From positions 23,826 to 87,825 of the forward strand of contig JAZOQP010000037.1 in assembly GCA_045656145.1 (NCBI GenBank): DNA of 64,000 nucleotides, given 5' to 3'. Both the position numbers and the translations under genes were made by a program. The notes under the pieces were generated by a model, which ran no database searches, was not told where the DNA came from, and was given only the letters and a program-made list of their open reading frames with translations. The stretch is from SIG565 sp045656145. Its GTDB lineage: Bacteria; Bacillota; Clostridia; Oscillospirales; Acutalibacteraceae. Positions within the stretch are counted from its first letter, which is position 1; every line of letters begins with the position of its first letter. Below are positions 43,104 to 51,894 of this stretch, in pieces.

Positions 43104-44219
43104 CTATTTAAAATACATAAATAGTTGGCATTTTATCATTCCATTATATAATTTTCTACGCCTGTCGGCCTGTCTGCCAAACAAAATTTCGAACTCATCG
43201 TGAGGGCTTATAACATAATATTTTTTGCCGTCTTCCTTCTTAAAAACATTACCCATGGTTTTATAAATTTCTTCGGCGGCTTTTATATCAAGTAGTCTTT
43301 CACCATAGGGTGGGTTAGTAATTGTAAGTGTTCTGCCTTCGGGCAAAACAAAATCCTTAATATCTCGAACACTTGCCTTAACATACTTCTCAACGCCGAT
43401 TTTCTTGGCATTGCTAAGGGTTAATTCAACACAATTTTTATCAATATCGAAGCCCTGCGCCTCAAAATCTATATTGTGGCGAATAGCATCCATAGCCGCC
43501 ATTCTCTCTTCTCGCCACACCTTATCGGGTATAAGCGGGAACTTTTCCGCCGCAAAAAAACGGTTTAATCCCGGCGCTATATGAGCCGCATGCATAGCCG
43601 CTTCAATAAGAATTGTTCCCGAGCCGCAAAAGGGGTCAAACAGTTTTGTATCGGGATAAATTCTTGCGGTATCGCACATTGCTGCTGCCAAGGTTTCTTT
43701 AAGCGGCGCATCATTTGAAACTCGGCGGTAACCTCTTTTATGAAGACCCTCGCCCGAAGTATCTATCATTAAGGTTACTTTATCCTTCATAATCGAAAAA
43801 CGAATTTTATATTCGGCGCCCGTTTCTTTAAACCAAGAAATGTTATACTTTGTTTTAAGCCTCTCAACTATCGCCTTTTTTATAATTGCCTGACAGTCAG
43901 GAATGCTGAAAAGTTGAGAATTAAGGCTATGCCCATTCACAGGAAAAGCATCATCACGGCCAATAAAATCCTCAAAAGGAAGCGCCTTTGTGCCTTCAAA
44001 AAGTTCGGTAAAGGTTGTGGCACGAAATTCGCCCATATTTATTAGTATGCGCTCGGCATACCTTGTATTAATATTAACCTTTGCAAGTGTGTTAAAGTCG
44101 CCCGAAAAAAGCACTCTGCCATTTTCTGCCGCAACATTTTCAACACCCATTCTTTTAAGTTCATCCGCTAAAATGCCCTCTATTCCAAAAAGGCAAGGGG
44201 CAACAAAATTAAGTTTCAT
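43104..44219 (-). CDS. THUMP-domain class I RNA methyltransferase (RlmL/YpsC-like)
   Basis: The 371-residue protein has an N-terminal ferredoxin-like plus THUMP region (about 1-155) and a C-terminal Rossmann methyltransferase with the SAM loop FDPFCGSGTILIE near residue 193 and the catalytic NPPYGER motif near residue 308. This arrangement is that of COG0116 enzymes that make m2G in 23S rRNA. The second half of RlmL (the m7G methyltransferase) is absent, as in Gram-positive YpsC. The substrate position is inferred from the family. It lies directly after the fumarase alpha gene. Confidence 0.88.
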   Translation of the reverse strand: MKLNFVAPCLFGIEGILADELKRMGVENVAAENGRVLFSGDFNTLAKVNINTRYAERILINMGEFRATTFTELFEGTKALPFEDFIGRDDAFPVNGHSLNSQLFSIPDCQAIIKKAIVERLKTKYNISWFKETGAEYKIRFSIMKDKVTLMIDTSGEGLHKRGYRRVSNDAPLKETLAAAMCDTARIYPDTKLFDPFCGSGTILIEAAMHAAHIAPGLNRFFAAEKFPLIPDKVWREERMAAMDAIRHNIDFEAQGFDIDKNCVELTLSNAKKIGVEKYVKASVRDIKDFVLPEGRTLTITNPPYGERLLDIKAAEEIYKTMGNVFKKEDGKKYYVISPHDEFEILFGRQADRRRKLYNGMIKCQLFMYFK

Positions 44220-45065
44220 TTATATCTCCTTAGATTTATGCCTTGTTACATGGCATCCGATATTTACCGCCACGGGAAGCCCTGCAATATGTGTTGGCGC
44301 ATATTCAATGTTAACCGCGAGAGCGGTGGTTTTGCCGCCAAATCCTTGAGGGCCAATGCCAAGTTTATTAATTTCCTCAAGCAGTTTGTTTTCCAAATCT
44401 GCATAGTATTTATTTTCATTTCTCTTATCGGTATCTCGGCAAAGAGCCTTTTTTGAAAGCAAAGCAGAGCTTTCAAAATCTCCACCTATTCCAACCCCAA
44501 CAACTATTGGTGGACAAGGATTAGCACCCGCCTGTTTTACCGTTTCCAAAACAAAATCAATAACGCCTTTTTCAGAATCAAACGGGGTAAGCATTTTAAG
44601 TCTGCTCATGTTTTCACTGCCAAACCCTTTAGGTGCCACAGTTATATGAACCTTATCGCCCGGCACTATTTCGGTATGGATAACCGCTGGGGTGTTATCT
44701 TCGGTGTTTTTGCGGTTTATCGGGTCGTAAACAATAGATTTTCTAAGAAGCCCCTCGGTGTACCCCTTAGCAACCCCCTTATTTACCGCCTCATAAATAT
44801 CCCCGCCTACAAAATGAACATCCTGCCCTATTTTAAGGAAAACAACGGCAAGACCTGTATCCTGACAAATCGGAATATCCATATTGCGCGCGGCATCTAA
44901 ATTTCGGCAGAGCGAACACATTATATTTTTGGCAAGCTCTTTTTCCTCGTTTTGCGCGGCATTTTTTATTAACTTTACTGTGTTTTCAGGCAAAGTTTTA
45001 TTTGCCTCAATAGATAACTCAGCCACCGCCTTAGTTATTTCGGCAACATCTATTTCCCTTACCAA
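44220..45065 (-). CDS. Class I fumarate hydratase alpha subunit (or tartrate dehydratase alpha)
   Basis: A TTG at 45065 is taken as start (281 residues) because GGGGTG lies about 6 nt upstream and the product opens as VREIDVAEIT, the typical beginning; a GTG three codons earlier is an alternative. The three cysteines that ligate the [4Fe-4S] cluster are seen in PICQDTG, ANPCPP and NIGCH. It would hydrate fumarate to malate with a beta subunit. No beta-subunit gene follows: the next gene is an rRNA methyltransferase. The partner must be elsewhere or absent. Confidence 0.85.
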   Translation of the reverse strand: MVREIDVAEITKAVAELSIEANKTLPENTVKLIKNAAQNEEKELAKNIMCSLCRNLDAARNMDIPICQDTGLAVVFLKIGQDVHFVGGDIYEAVNKGVAKGYTEGLLRKSIVYDPINRKNTEDNTPAVIHTEIVPGDKVHITVAPKGFGSENMSRLKMLTPFDSEKGVIDFVLETVKQAGANPCPPIVVGVGIGGDFESSALLSKKALCRDTDKRNENKYYADLENKLLEEINKLGIGPQGFGGKTTALAVNIEYAPTHIAGLPVAVNIGCHVTRHKSKEI

Positions 45066-45084
45066 AAGTTTCACCCCTTTTTGC

Positions 45085-45110
45085 AAAAAAGGCAGACGAA
45101 AACGCCTGCC
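45085..45110 (-). terminator. Terminator after the S1-domain gene
   Basis: On the minus strand an 8-bp stem GGCAGGCG/CGTCTGCC (one wobble) with loop TTTT is followed by six T's, 10 bp past the stop codon. It sits just upstream of the fumarase ribosome site. Confidence 0.7.
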
Positions 45111-45119
45111 GTAAAAAAT

Positions 45120-45581
45120 TTATCTTGCTCCCGAGCCGCGTTTGGTGCGCCTGGCTTCCGGATTTTTTCTCTTTAAATCAGAAAACTTTTCTTCGCTGGT
45201 TTGCTTAAAACGATTCATCATATCTTCAAAAGATTGCGGCTCATTTTTAGCGGCGGTCCAAACAAATGAACTATCAACCTTTTGAGGTTGACGCGGCGCC
45301 CCTGCTCTTGCGGGTCGCTTCGGCCTTTCACTCTTTTCTTCCATTGCCGCTTTTTTAATACTTAGAGATATCTTACCATCATCCCCAATATTTAAAACCT
45401 TCATTTTAACCACGTCATTTTCTTTAACGTGGTCTCTGATTTCACTAACGAAGGTGGAAGCCACCTCAGAAATATGTACCATACCTGTTACAGAATCACC
45501 CAAATCAACAAAAACGCCAAAATTGGTGATACCTGTAATTTTGCCTTCAACAATTTGTCCCACAGAAAGCTCCAACGCCAA
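45120..45581 (-). CDS. S1 RNA-binding protein (YabR-like)
   Basis: The 153-residue protein has one S1 domain in the first 80 residues (GKITGITNFGVFVDLGDSVTG, MVHISEVASTFV) and a basic, Arg/Lys-rich low-complexity tail. The start is TTG at 45581, 7 nt after AGGGGGAT, since no ATG fits. It is the last gene of the mazG-hup-rqcP-yabP-yabQ-divIC-S1 block, the same position as yabR in Bacillus subtilis. It likely binds RNA or ribosomes. Role is inferred from that synteny. Confidence 0.9.
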   Translation of the reverse strand: MALELSVGQIVEGKITGITNFGVFVDLGDSVTGMVHISEVASTFVSEIRDHVKENDVVKMKVLNIGDDGKISLSIKKAAMEEKSERPKRPARAGAPRQPQKVDSSFVWTAAKNEPQSFEDMMNRFKQTSEEKFSDLKRKNPEARRTKRGSGAR

Positions 45582-45604
45582 AAATCCCCCTTGAAACGAA
45601 AAAC

Positions 45605-45895
45605 CTAATTTCCGGAAATGTCAATATAAACCTGTTCATCAGAATAAACGTATCCCAACCGCTCTCTTGCGGCCTTCTCGATGATTTCACTTTCATTTCC
45701 GTTTTCGAGTAAGGAAGTTAAATAATCAATCTGCGATAGTTTTTCGGCCTTAAGTTTTTCAAGCTCGGCCAATGAGTTCTGCTCTTCAACAAGGTTTGAC
45801 CAAAGAGTGCATAAAGAGATAATCATATAAATAGACATTGCTATTGCCGCAATTCGAAGTATAACACTGCCCTTTTTCTTTTGATTTCTTTTCAT
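45605..45895 (-). CDS. divIC: Septum formation initiator FtsB/DivIC
   Basis: The 96-residue protein has a short basic cytoplasmic end, one membrane helix (about 12-32), a coiled-coil stretch LAELEKLKAEKLSQIDYL near 43-60 and the family motif ERLGYVYSDEQVY at the end. It joins the FtsL-DivIB divisome complex. Its place between yabQ and the S1 protein gene is the classic sporulation/division order. AAGGTGC precedes ATG. Confidence 0.92.
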   Translation of the reverse strand: MKRNQKKKGSVILRIAAIAMSIYMIISLCTLWSNLVEEQNSLAELEKLKAEKLSQIDYLTSLLENGNESEIIEKAARERLGYVYSDEQVYIDISGN

Positions 45896-45936
45896 ACCTT
45901 TTGCACCTTTTTTATATTTTCTTTAGTATACACCAT

Positions 45937-46365
45937 TTAACCCTTTGCTTTCAAGGGCTTTTTTAAATATTTATAGCAATTTTGTAATTTTTTACAAAAA
46001 AATTTAAAAATAGCGGTTAAAAGATGTGCCACCCATAAAACGCACCGCTTTATTACCTTGAAAAATGCCGCTATTATGCTGCTTAATATTTCGCTTAACG
46101 AAAAATAAAACAAGGCAAAGCCAATAAAAATGCCGAGCAGCATATAAAACCTTATTTCGCCGTTTGTTAAGGCTAAAAGCAGAAAAAATGTGGCAAACGC
46201 GGTTATAACAAAAAACAGAATATCCTCTATAAAAACCACTATCGCATTATGGCGAAATCCCTTTCTAATAGCCTTGAAAAAGCAATAAAACACGCTATAG
46301 CCTATTCCAAAAAGAAATGCGGTAAAAAATGAAAATACCTGTTCGGAATTACTTATTTCCCACAT
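45937..46365 (-). CDS. yabQ: Spore cortex protein YabQ-like membrane protein
   Basis: ATG 46365 is chosen because AGGTGA lies 7 nt upstream and overlaps the yabP stop, giving 142 residues. It has about three to four membrane helices (near residues 11-30, 49-65, 75-90 and 100-120). Position between yabP and divIC matches yabQ, needed for spore cortex formation in Bacillus. Sequence conservation is weak, so the name rests largely on synteny and topology. Confidence 0.8.
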   Translation of the reverse strand: MWEISNSEQVFSFFTAFLFGIGYSVFYCFFKAIRKGFRHNAIVVFIEDILFFVITAFATFFLLLALTNGEIRFYMLLGIFIGFALFYFSLSEILSSIIAAFFKVIKRCVLWVAHLLTAIFKFFCKKLQNCYKYLKKPLKAKG

Positions 46366-46369
46366 TTTT

Positions 46370-46633
46370 TCACCTGAAAAGCCTTGAGAAAAAACCATCT
46401 TTAGTTTTTCCGTTATAAACCACGGCAACTATATTTCCCGAAGCTGAAAGGTCGCCCGTTACATCGCTGAAATTGTTAATTTTAAGCCCTGTTCCGCGAA
46501 GGGTTATTTCTCCAAGCTCGGTGGCCGCATCAATCGTGTCATCCGAAAAAGATAACACCTCTTTTACACCTGTTAAATTAACTATATTTCGATTTTCTAT
46601 AAAAAGATTATGCGAGGAATTTTGTTCATTCAT
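46370..46633 (-). CDS. yabP: Sporulation protein YabP
   Basis: The 87-residue protein has the YabP pattern: HNLFIENRNIVNLTGVKEV near the start, then SFDDTIDAAT-like residues SFSDDTIDAATELGEITLRG, and YNGKTKDGFFSRLFR at the end. It is required for spore coat/cortex steps in Bacillus, along with the next gene yabQ. It supports assignment of the organism to an endospore-forming lineage. Confidence 0.88.
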   Translation of the reverse strand: MNEQNSSHNLFIENRNIVNLTGVKEVLSFSDDTIDAATELGEITLRGTGLKINNFSDVTGDLSASGNIVAVVYNGKTKDGFFSRLFR

Positions 46634-46679
46634 AAAATATCACCCGTATAATCTATGCTTTTCTTTTTTTATTTATGAG

Positions 46680-46922
46680 TTACTGGACAATGCGGTAAAG
46701 ATTTTCGCTTTCTTCCTTTTTAACCGTTTCTTTAACTTCCAAAACCTCTATTTTAACAATTCTTTGGCCGAAACTAATTTCTATTATATCGCCTTTTTTA
46801 ACATCATAAGATGCTCTGGCAACCTTTCCGCCAACCGTTACTCTGCCCGCATCACAGGCCTCATTTGCAACGGTTCTTCTCTTTATTATTCTTGAAACTT
46901 TTAAATATTTATCAAGTCTCAT
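46680..46922 (-). CDS. rqcP: RNA-binding S4 protein RqcP (YabO)
   Basis: ATG 46922 follows GGAGGC and gives 80 residues, MRLDKYLKVSRIIKRRTVANEACDAGRV being the S4-domain hallmark (written here only in part). The earlier in-frame start would sit within the hup terminator. RqcP binds the 50S subunit with RqcH and helps add C-terminal alanine tails in ribosome-associated quality control. It lies between hup and yabP as in Bacillus. Confidence 0.93.
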   Translation of the reverse strand: MRLDKYLKVSRIIKRRTVANEACDAGRVTVGGKVARASYDVKKGDIIEISFGQRIVKIEVLEVKETVKKEESENLYRIVQ

Positions 46923-46948
46923 AATGCCTCCAACTATTTCCAAAACAA

Positions 46949-46976
46949 AAAAAGCCACCTTGAAAGGTGGCTTTTT
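46949..46976 (-). terminator. Terminator after hup
   Basis: A perfect 12-bp stem AAAAAGCCACCT with its complement around TGAA, 12 bp past the hup stop. It partly uncouples hup from rqcP. Confidence 0.85.
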
Positions 46977-46988
46977 AAGTAAAATCAA

Positions 46989-47264
46989 TTATTTTGCAAC
47001 AACGTCTTTTAATGCTCTGCCAGCCTTGAATACCGGAACCTTTGAAGCAGCGATTGTGATCTGCTCTTTTGTCTGAGGATTGATACCGGTTCTTGCAGCG
47101 CGCTCACGAACTTCGAATGTACCGAAACCTACGAGCTGGATTTTGTTTCCTGCCTTAAGCTCTGCGCCTACGGTTTCGATAAGAGCTGCTAAAGCCTTGT
47201 CTGCATCAGCCTTTTTAATACCAGCCTTTTCTGCAATAGCTGCAACCAATTCTGTTTTGTTCAT
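46989..47264 (-). CDS. hup: Histone-like DNA-binding protein HU
   Basis: The 91-residue protein is canonical HU: start MNKTELVAAIAEKAGIKKAD, GFGTFEVRERAARTGINPQT in the DNA-contact arm (residues 46-65), and PVFKAGRALKDVV at the end. It bends and compacts DNA as a dimer. A strong ribosome site (GGAGGTAACTCG) and its own terminator suggest high expression. It is inserted between mazG and rqcP. Confidence 0.98.
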   Translation of the reverse strand: MNKTELVAAIAEKAGIKKADADKALAALIETVGAELKAGNKIQLVGFGTFEVRERAARTGINPQTKEQITIAASKVPVFKAGRALKDVVAK

Positions 47265-47315
47265 TTCGAGTTACCTCCAAGTTATTTATTTCTAACGGAA
47301 AAATCCGTTTGAATA

Positions 47316-48119
47316 CTATTTGTGCTTTATCTCATCCCAAAGCTTGTCTAATTCTTCGAGCGAAGCGGTTTTCATATCAATTCCGCGCTCTCTTGCCAAA
47401 TTTTCAACCTTTTCAAAGCGGTTTATAAATTTATTTGTGGCGTGATTTAAAGCCTCTTCGCTATCTATTTTCAAAAATCGAGATACATTAACTGCCGAAA
47501 AAAGCAAATCGCCAAACTCATCAAACATCTCGGCGTTGCTGCCATTTTCAATTGCATTTTTAAGTTCCTTGGTTTCTTCCTCAATTTTTTCGAAGGCGCC
47601 TTTATAATCATCCCAATCAAAGCCGGCTTTTGCCGCCCTTTTTTGAACCTTTGCGGCGCGCATTAAAGCGGGGAAAGCATTCGGCACGCTCTTAAGCGTA
47701 TCCGTGGCGCTTTGCTGAGATTTTTCCACCATCTTTATCTTATCCCAATTGGATAAAACCTCGGCAGAATTTTCAACCTGAACATCTCCGAAAACATGCG
47801 GATGGCGAAGAATCATTTTTCTTGCCACCGTGTCAATAACATCGGAAATATCAAACTCTTTTTCTTCCTTAGCCATCTGCGAATGAAGAGCCACCTGCAA
47901 AAGAACATCTCCAAGCTCTTCGCATAAATCTGCGGAAGAAGACTTATCTATCGCATCAGCAACCTCATAAACCTCCTCAATAAAATCATTGCGGATAGAC
48001 TTATGCGTTTGCTCTATATCCCAAGGGCATCCGCCCGGGGAACGAAGGATGCGAATAATTTCAATAAATTCATCGAAATTAAACTTGTCCTTTTTATCAA
48101 CTATGTCTAAATGTACCAT
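47316..48119 (-). CDS. mazG: MazG nucleoside triphosphate pyrophosphohydrolase
   Basis: The 267-residue protein has two MazG domains. The first carries CPWD (about residues 31-34), HKSIRNDFIEEVYEV and LCEELGDVLLQVALHS, with the EExxE..D magnesium motifs; the second has FDEFGDLLFSAVNVSRFLK. It hydrolyses (d)NTPs to monophosphates and clears aberrant nucleotides. It is the first gene of the sporulation/division block and equals the C-terminal part of Bacillus YabN; the fused N-terminal methylase domain is missing. Confidence 0.95.
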   Translation of the reverse strand: MVHLDIVDKKDKFNFDEFIEIIRILRSPGGCPWDIEQTHKSIRNDFIEEVYEVADAIDKSSSADLCEELGDVLLQVALHSQMAKEEKEFDISDVIDTVARKMILRHPHVFGDVQVENSAEVLSNWDKIKMVEKSQQSATDTLKSVPNAFPALMRAAKVQKRAAKAGFDWDDYKGAFEKIEEETKELKNAIENGSNAEMFDEFGDLLFSAVNVSRFLKIDSEEALNHATNKFINRFEKVENLARERGIDMKTASLEELDKLWDEIKHK

Positions 48120-48253
48120 ATTTTCTCCAAAAAATCAATAGAAATTGTTAAAATTTATGAAAATTCAATATTTTTAACAAATTTATACAGTGTTATTAGT
48201 GCTATTCGCAAAGAAAAAATGCGAATTTTTATACAATTTTTGCCAATTTAAAA

Positions 48254-48940
48254 TTATGCTATTTTCTCTATAAGCTTTAAAATGCCGTTTATCAGCACAT
48301 CTTCAGCCAAAATATTGAGCGCAGTATAGTCTCCTGCGGCATTATCTCCCGCATCATCGGATATTTTTCTAACGCTTGCAAATGGTACCGAATATGCATT
48401 CGCCACCGAAGCTATAGCCGCCGTTTCCATATCGCAAGAAACTGCCGAAAAGTTTACTTTCAGAGTATTCCTTAGCGCATCATCACTCACAAAACGGTCG
48501 CCACTAACAGCGGTGCCCTTAACAGCGGCAGGAAAAATTTCATTTAAAAGCTTTAAAACCTCACTATTCGCCTCATAAATATATTCCTGACCGGGTTTTT
48601 CACAAAGCGCATAACCAAGACCTGTTAAATCGAAATCATGCTCTAAAAAGCGAGAAGGCAGGGTTATATCTTCCCTTCTTACTTTATCTATTCCGCCCGA
48701 TAATCCGCAATTTAAAAGCAGTTCATACCCCTGCTCACATAAAGCCGCCGCTGCCGCCGCCGCATTAACCTTACCAATTCCTGAAAGCACAGCAGTAACC
48801 AAAGCAGAGCCAAAATTAAAGGTAACAGCCTGCCTTCCTGCAACGGTAGTTTTTTTAAACTTTAATTCCGATTCCTTTTTAATGAGTGGCAAAAACTCAT
48901 CGGTATCGGCAATTATTATTCCAATTTTTTTAAATTCCAT
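48254..48940 (-). CDS. 5'-methylthioadenosine/S-adenosylhomocysteine nucleosidase-like protein
   Basis: ATG 48940 (228 residues) overlaps the stop of the upstream zinc-ribbon gene by one base. The PNP/MTAN fold shows GIGKVNAAAAAAALC near residue 54, SGDRFVSDD near 150, CDMETAAIA near 170 with the catalytic Glu, and the Asp of ISDDAGD near 194. The opening residues IGIIIADTDEF are less typical than the IGIIGAM.EE of MtnN, and futalosine hydrolase is a relative to consider. It would cleave the glycosidic bond of MTA or SAH. Confidence 0.8.
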   Translation of the reverse strand: MEFKKIGIIIADTDEFLPLIKKESELKFKKTTVAGRQAVTFNFGSALVTAVLSGIGKVNAAAAAAALCEQGYELLLNCGLSGGIDKVRREDITLPSRFLEHDFDLTGLGYALCEKPGQEYIYEANSEVLKLLNEIFPAAVKGTAVSGDRFVSDDALRNTLKVNFSAVSCDMETAAIASVANAYSVPFASVRKISDDAGDNAAGDYTALNILAEDVLINGILKLIEKIA

Positions 48941-49314
48941 TATTCTTCTTCCGTAAAAATTAATTTCTCTCCGCAAGCGCTGCAAAATACAGCCGATTCG
49001 CTAATCGACGCTGCGCAATTCGGGCAAAATCTGGTGCTTTTAATCTTTTCAATTTCGGCTTTTGCAATGCTAATAGCCTCTATCTCAGATTCAATTTCAT
49101 TAATTAGCGCCTTGATTTCATCCGATACCTGTTCATCATCCTTATATGTTTCGAAAGTAATTCTTCCAAGGGCATTAAAGCTCTTATTAAGGCGGTTTTC
49201 CATGCTTGCAATATCATATTTTTGCTTGCCTATAGCAACCGCTTCCTCGGTTTTGTTTTTTGCAATGTCAAAAACATTTTTTGCCTTTACTAAAACATCA
49301 TCTAAAAAATCCAT
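48940..49314 (-). CDS. Zinc-ribbon protein with coiled-coil helix
   Basis: ATG 49314 follows AAAGGAG and gives 124 residues. The N-terminal 90 residues are predicted helical, rich in Lys, Glu and Ile, with coiled-coil character. The C-terminus is a zinc ribbon, CPNC near 97-100 and CSAC near 112-115. There is no signal peptide. Function is unknown. It sits between hemZ and the MTA nucleosidase gene and is overlapped by the latter. Confidence 0.8.
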   Translation of the reverse strand: MDFLDDVLVKAKNVFDIAKNKTEEAVAIGKQKYDIASMENRLNKSFNALGRITFETYKDDEQVSDEIKALINEIESEIEAISIAKAEIEKIKSTRFCPNCAASISESAVFCSACGEKLIFTEEE

Positions 49315-49347
49315 AAAAAATCTCCTTTTCATGATTATTTTCTTTAT

Positions 49348-50811
49348 TTAAAGCGGATATTTTTGATAAAACTCTAAAATCTTTTCTTTCCTTTTTGCGA
49401 GCTCCTCAAAACCGCTTATATATTCATAAGGATATTTATAATTGAATACTCTTTCAATTATTTTGCCGCTCGGTTCTCTAAGCTTTGTTACAGCCGAGGC
49501 ACCGCAGCCTAAAATAGAATGGGTTTCATCCATAATATAAATGTTATAATATCCTTCATAACCCTTTTTTGCATAACCCACATTTTCAAGGTTTCCAACA
49601 GTTTTACTCTGCCTATACATATAATACGGCAAAATTCCCTTATTTGTCAATTGCTCATAGGCATAATCAACCATGCATGAGGCTAATTCGCCAATTTCTT
49701 TTTCGGGAATTTCTCCGTTTATTGATAGATTTGAGGCGCGTTTAAAGGATAGAGAATGCACCGTTACATTTTCGGGGTCCATCTGAATAATCTCATCTAT
49801 CGTATTTTTAAAGCTATCCAATGTATCGGTGGGAAGCCCTGCAATAACATCCATATTAATATTTTTAAAGCCGACAAGCCTTGCTAGTTCAAACGCTTTT
49901 CTTGTATCCGAACTTGTGTGGCGTCTGCCAACAAAATCCAAAACATCATCATTCATAGTTTGAGGATTTATGCTTATTCTATCGGCTCCGCCTAAAAAAA
50001 TCGCCTTTAATTTATCGCGGGTTAGGGTATCGGGTCTGCCCGCCTCAACCGTGTATTCAAGAACTCCCGATAAATCAAAGCTTTCCTTAACGGCTTGCAT
50101 AAGTTCTTTAATCTCAATAGCCGAAAGAGTAGTGGGGGTGCCACCACCTATATAAATCGTTTCAAGCTTAAGGCCTATTTGCTGTGCTATCTTACCTGTA
50201 AGTTTAATTTCCTTTTTAAGATTTTCCAAATAAAGAGGAATTAATTTTCTTGATTTTTCAACAGAATGAGAAACAAAGGAACAATATGAGCAACGGCTCG
50301 GGCAAAACGGAATTGAAATATAAAGACTAAACGAAGAAGGTTTTGATAAAGCCACTACTTTTTCTTCGCTAACCGAAGTTAATTTGCAAAGGTTAATTTT
50401 CTTTTCCTTTACCCTTAGCTTTTCTTTAAAATAGTTATCGGCAAATAAAGAGCCATTATCCCTTTTAAGCGCCGAATAAAGTTTTCCGGGGCGAACCCCT
50501 GTTAGAATACCCCAACTTGGAGAAAAGGAATAAAGAGAACAAAAGCAATTATAAAGCGCAAGCGCCACAGCACGCTCGGCGCATTTCTCTTCTGTTTCGC
50601 CATCTTCCAATTCTATTTTCTCGGTATATTCGGCTTTTTCTTTGCCTATATTAAGCTCAGCCTTTGCAATTTCCCCGCAAAGTTCGGTAACTGCAAAAAT
50701 TTCGCTTTCTTGCCTTTTATTCAGTATTTCTATTTTTTCAAAAGGCAAAAATAAACGGCACAGCTTTTCGGTTTCATAATTAAATGAATGGCTTATATTA
50801 CATAAATTCAT
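49348..50811 (-). CDS. hemZ: Oxygen-independent coproporphyrinogen III dehydrogenase-like radical SAM protein HemZ
   Basis: The 487-residue protein has an N-terminal extension of about 165 residues typical of HemZ, then the radical SAM domain with PFCPSRCSYCSF (Cys near residues 171, 175, 178) and IYIGGGTPTTLS, and VEAGRPDTLT. The family is related to HemN, but physiological activity is debated. It follows the MBL hydrolase gene by 2 bp in the recJ-rel-dtd-MBL-hemZ order common in Clostridia. A second HemN-type gene, hemW, lies at 59969. Confidence 0.92.
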   Translation of the reverse strand: MNLCNISHSFNYETEKLCRLFLPFEKIEILNKRQESEIFAVTELCGEIAKAELNIGKEKAEYTEKIELEDGETEEKCAERAVALALYNCFCSLYSFSPSWGILTGVRPGKLYSALKRDNGSLFADNYFKEKLRVKEKKINLCKLTSVSEEKVVALSKPSSFSLYISIPFCPSRCSYCSFVSHSVEKSRKLIPLYLENLKKEIKLTGKIAQQIGLKLETIYIGGGTPTTLSAIEIKELMQAVKESFDLSGVLEYTVEAGRPDTLTRDKLKAIFLGGADRISINPQTMNDDVLDFVGRRHTSSDTRKAFELARLVGFKNINMDVIAGLPTDTLDSFKNTIDEIIQMDPENVTVHSLSFKRASNLSINGEIPEKEIGELASCMVDYAYEQLTNKGILPYYMYRQSKTVGNLENVGYAKKGYEGYYNIYIMDETHSILGCGASAVTKLREPSGKIIERVFNYKYPYEYISGFEELAKRKEKILEFYQKYPL

Positions 50812-50813
50812 AG

Positions 50814-51431
50814 TTAAAATCTCATATACTGATTATTTTTTTGCTCACAAAACAGGGTTGTTTTTTGGTCATGCCCGGGATAAACCGTATAATCGGTTTT
50901 AATAAGCGATAACCTTTTAAGGCTTTTAATCATTTCCATAACATTTGAAGTTGGAAAATCGGTGCGACCAATGGTACCTTTAAAAAAGGTATCTCCGCTA
51001 AACATAACATCATTTATTATATAGCAAACAGAACCCTTTGTATGCCCCGGGGTTTCAAGCACCTTTAGCGTATCCTCACCTAAATTAATGGTATCCCCCT
51101 CGCTTAAAAGCATATCGGCTAATAAAGAAACCTGAATTCCTAAAATAAACGGAGAAAGATTATAATCAGGATTTTCTAAAATTTCCGCCTCGTTTTTGCC
51201 TATAACAATAGGGCAATTCCATATTTCCTTTATCGCATTAACGCCTAAAATATGATCGGCGTGTCCATGTGTTAAAAGGATATATTTATAAGTTTTATCT
51301 TTGGTTTTACGGGCAAATTCCAATAACCTTTCATCCTTGTCTGCGGGGTCAATAATAAGGGCATAATCTCTTCCCAAAACGGTATAAGAATTAGTTTCCA
51401 ATTCCCCAACAACAAAATGATTTATCTCCAT
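50814..51431 (-). CDS. Metallo-beta-lactamase fold hydrolase (glyoxalase II-like)
   Basis: ATG 51431 overlaps the dtd stop by 1 base, with GGAGG upstream, giving 205 residues. The metal site THGHADH lies near residue 55-61, the third His in ETPGHTKGS near 131, Asp in FSGDTFF near 150 and a final His in YPGHD near 190. The set matches the YycJ/glyoxalase II-type group with two metals. Substrate is unknown; it is a standing member of the rel-dtd operon in Clostridia. Confidence 0.88.
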   Translation of the reverse strand: MEINHFVVGELETNSYTVLGRDYALIIDPADKDERLLEFARKTKDKTYKYILLTHGHADHILGVNAIKEIWNCPIVIGKNEAEILENPDYNLSPFILGIQVSLLADMLLSEGDTINLGEDTLKVLETPGHTKGSVCYIINDVMFSGDTFFKGTIGRTDFPTSNVMEMIKSLKRLSLIKTDYTVYPGHDQKTTLFCEQKNNQYMRF

Positions 51432-51886
51432 TACTTCCTCCAAATAGCAGTATCTAAAATAATGGTAACGGGGCCATTATTTAAAAGGCTTACCTTCATA
51501 TCGCCGCCAAAAACGCCCTTTTCAACCTTGCTTACACCCTCAAGAGTTAATCTCTCGCAAAAGTATTCATACATACGGTTAGCCTCTTCAGGCTTCATTG
51601 CGTGAATGAATGAGGGGCGGTTACCCTTTTTAGTATCGGCGCACAAGGTAAAGTTAGAAATAACCAAGGCCTCTCCCTTAATATCTAAAAGGGATAAATT
51701 CATTTTATCATCATTATCGCGAAAAATTCTAAGGTTAGCCACCTTTTTGGCAAGAATCTCGGCGTCTTCATCTGTATCGGTTTCTTCAACACCCAAAAGC
51801 ACCAAAAAGCCCTCGCCCACAATACCTTTTATTTCATTATCTATTTCAACCTTGGAATTTAAAACTCTTTGAATTATAGCCTTCAT
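51431..51886 (-). CDS. dtd: D-aminoacyl-tRNA deacylase
   Basis: The 151-residue enzyme opens MKAIIQRVLNSKVEID and ends with the conserved NNGPVTI segment (GPVT at about 137-140). The usual SQFT motif reads SNFT, a Gln-to-Asn change close to the active Thr. It removes D-amino acids from tRNAs. It lies 8 bp after rel and overlaps the MBL gene by one base. Length is normal. Confidence 0.95.
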   Translation of the reverse strand: MKAIIQRVLNSKVEIDNEIKGIVGEGFLVLLGVEETDTDEDAEILAKKVANLRIFRDNDDKMNLSLLDIKGEALVISNFTLCADTKKGNRPSFIHAMKPEEANRMYEYFCERLTLEGVSKVEKGVFGGDMKVSLLNNGPVTIILDTAIWRK

Positions 51887-51894
51887 AAACTCTC

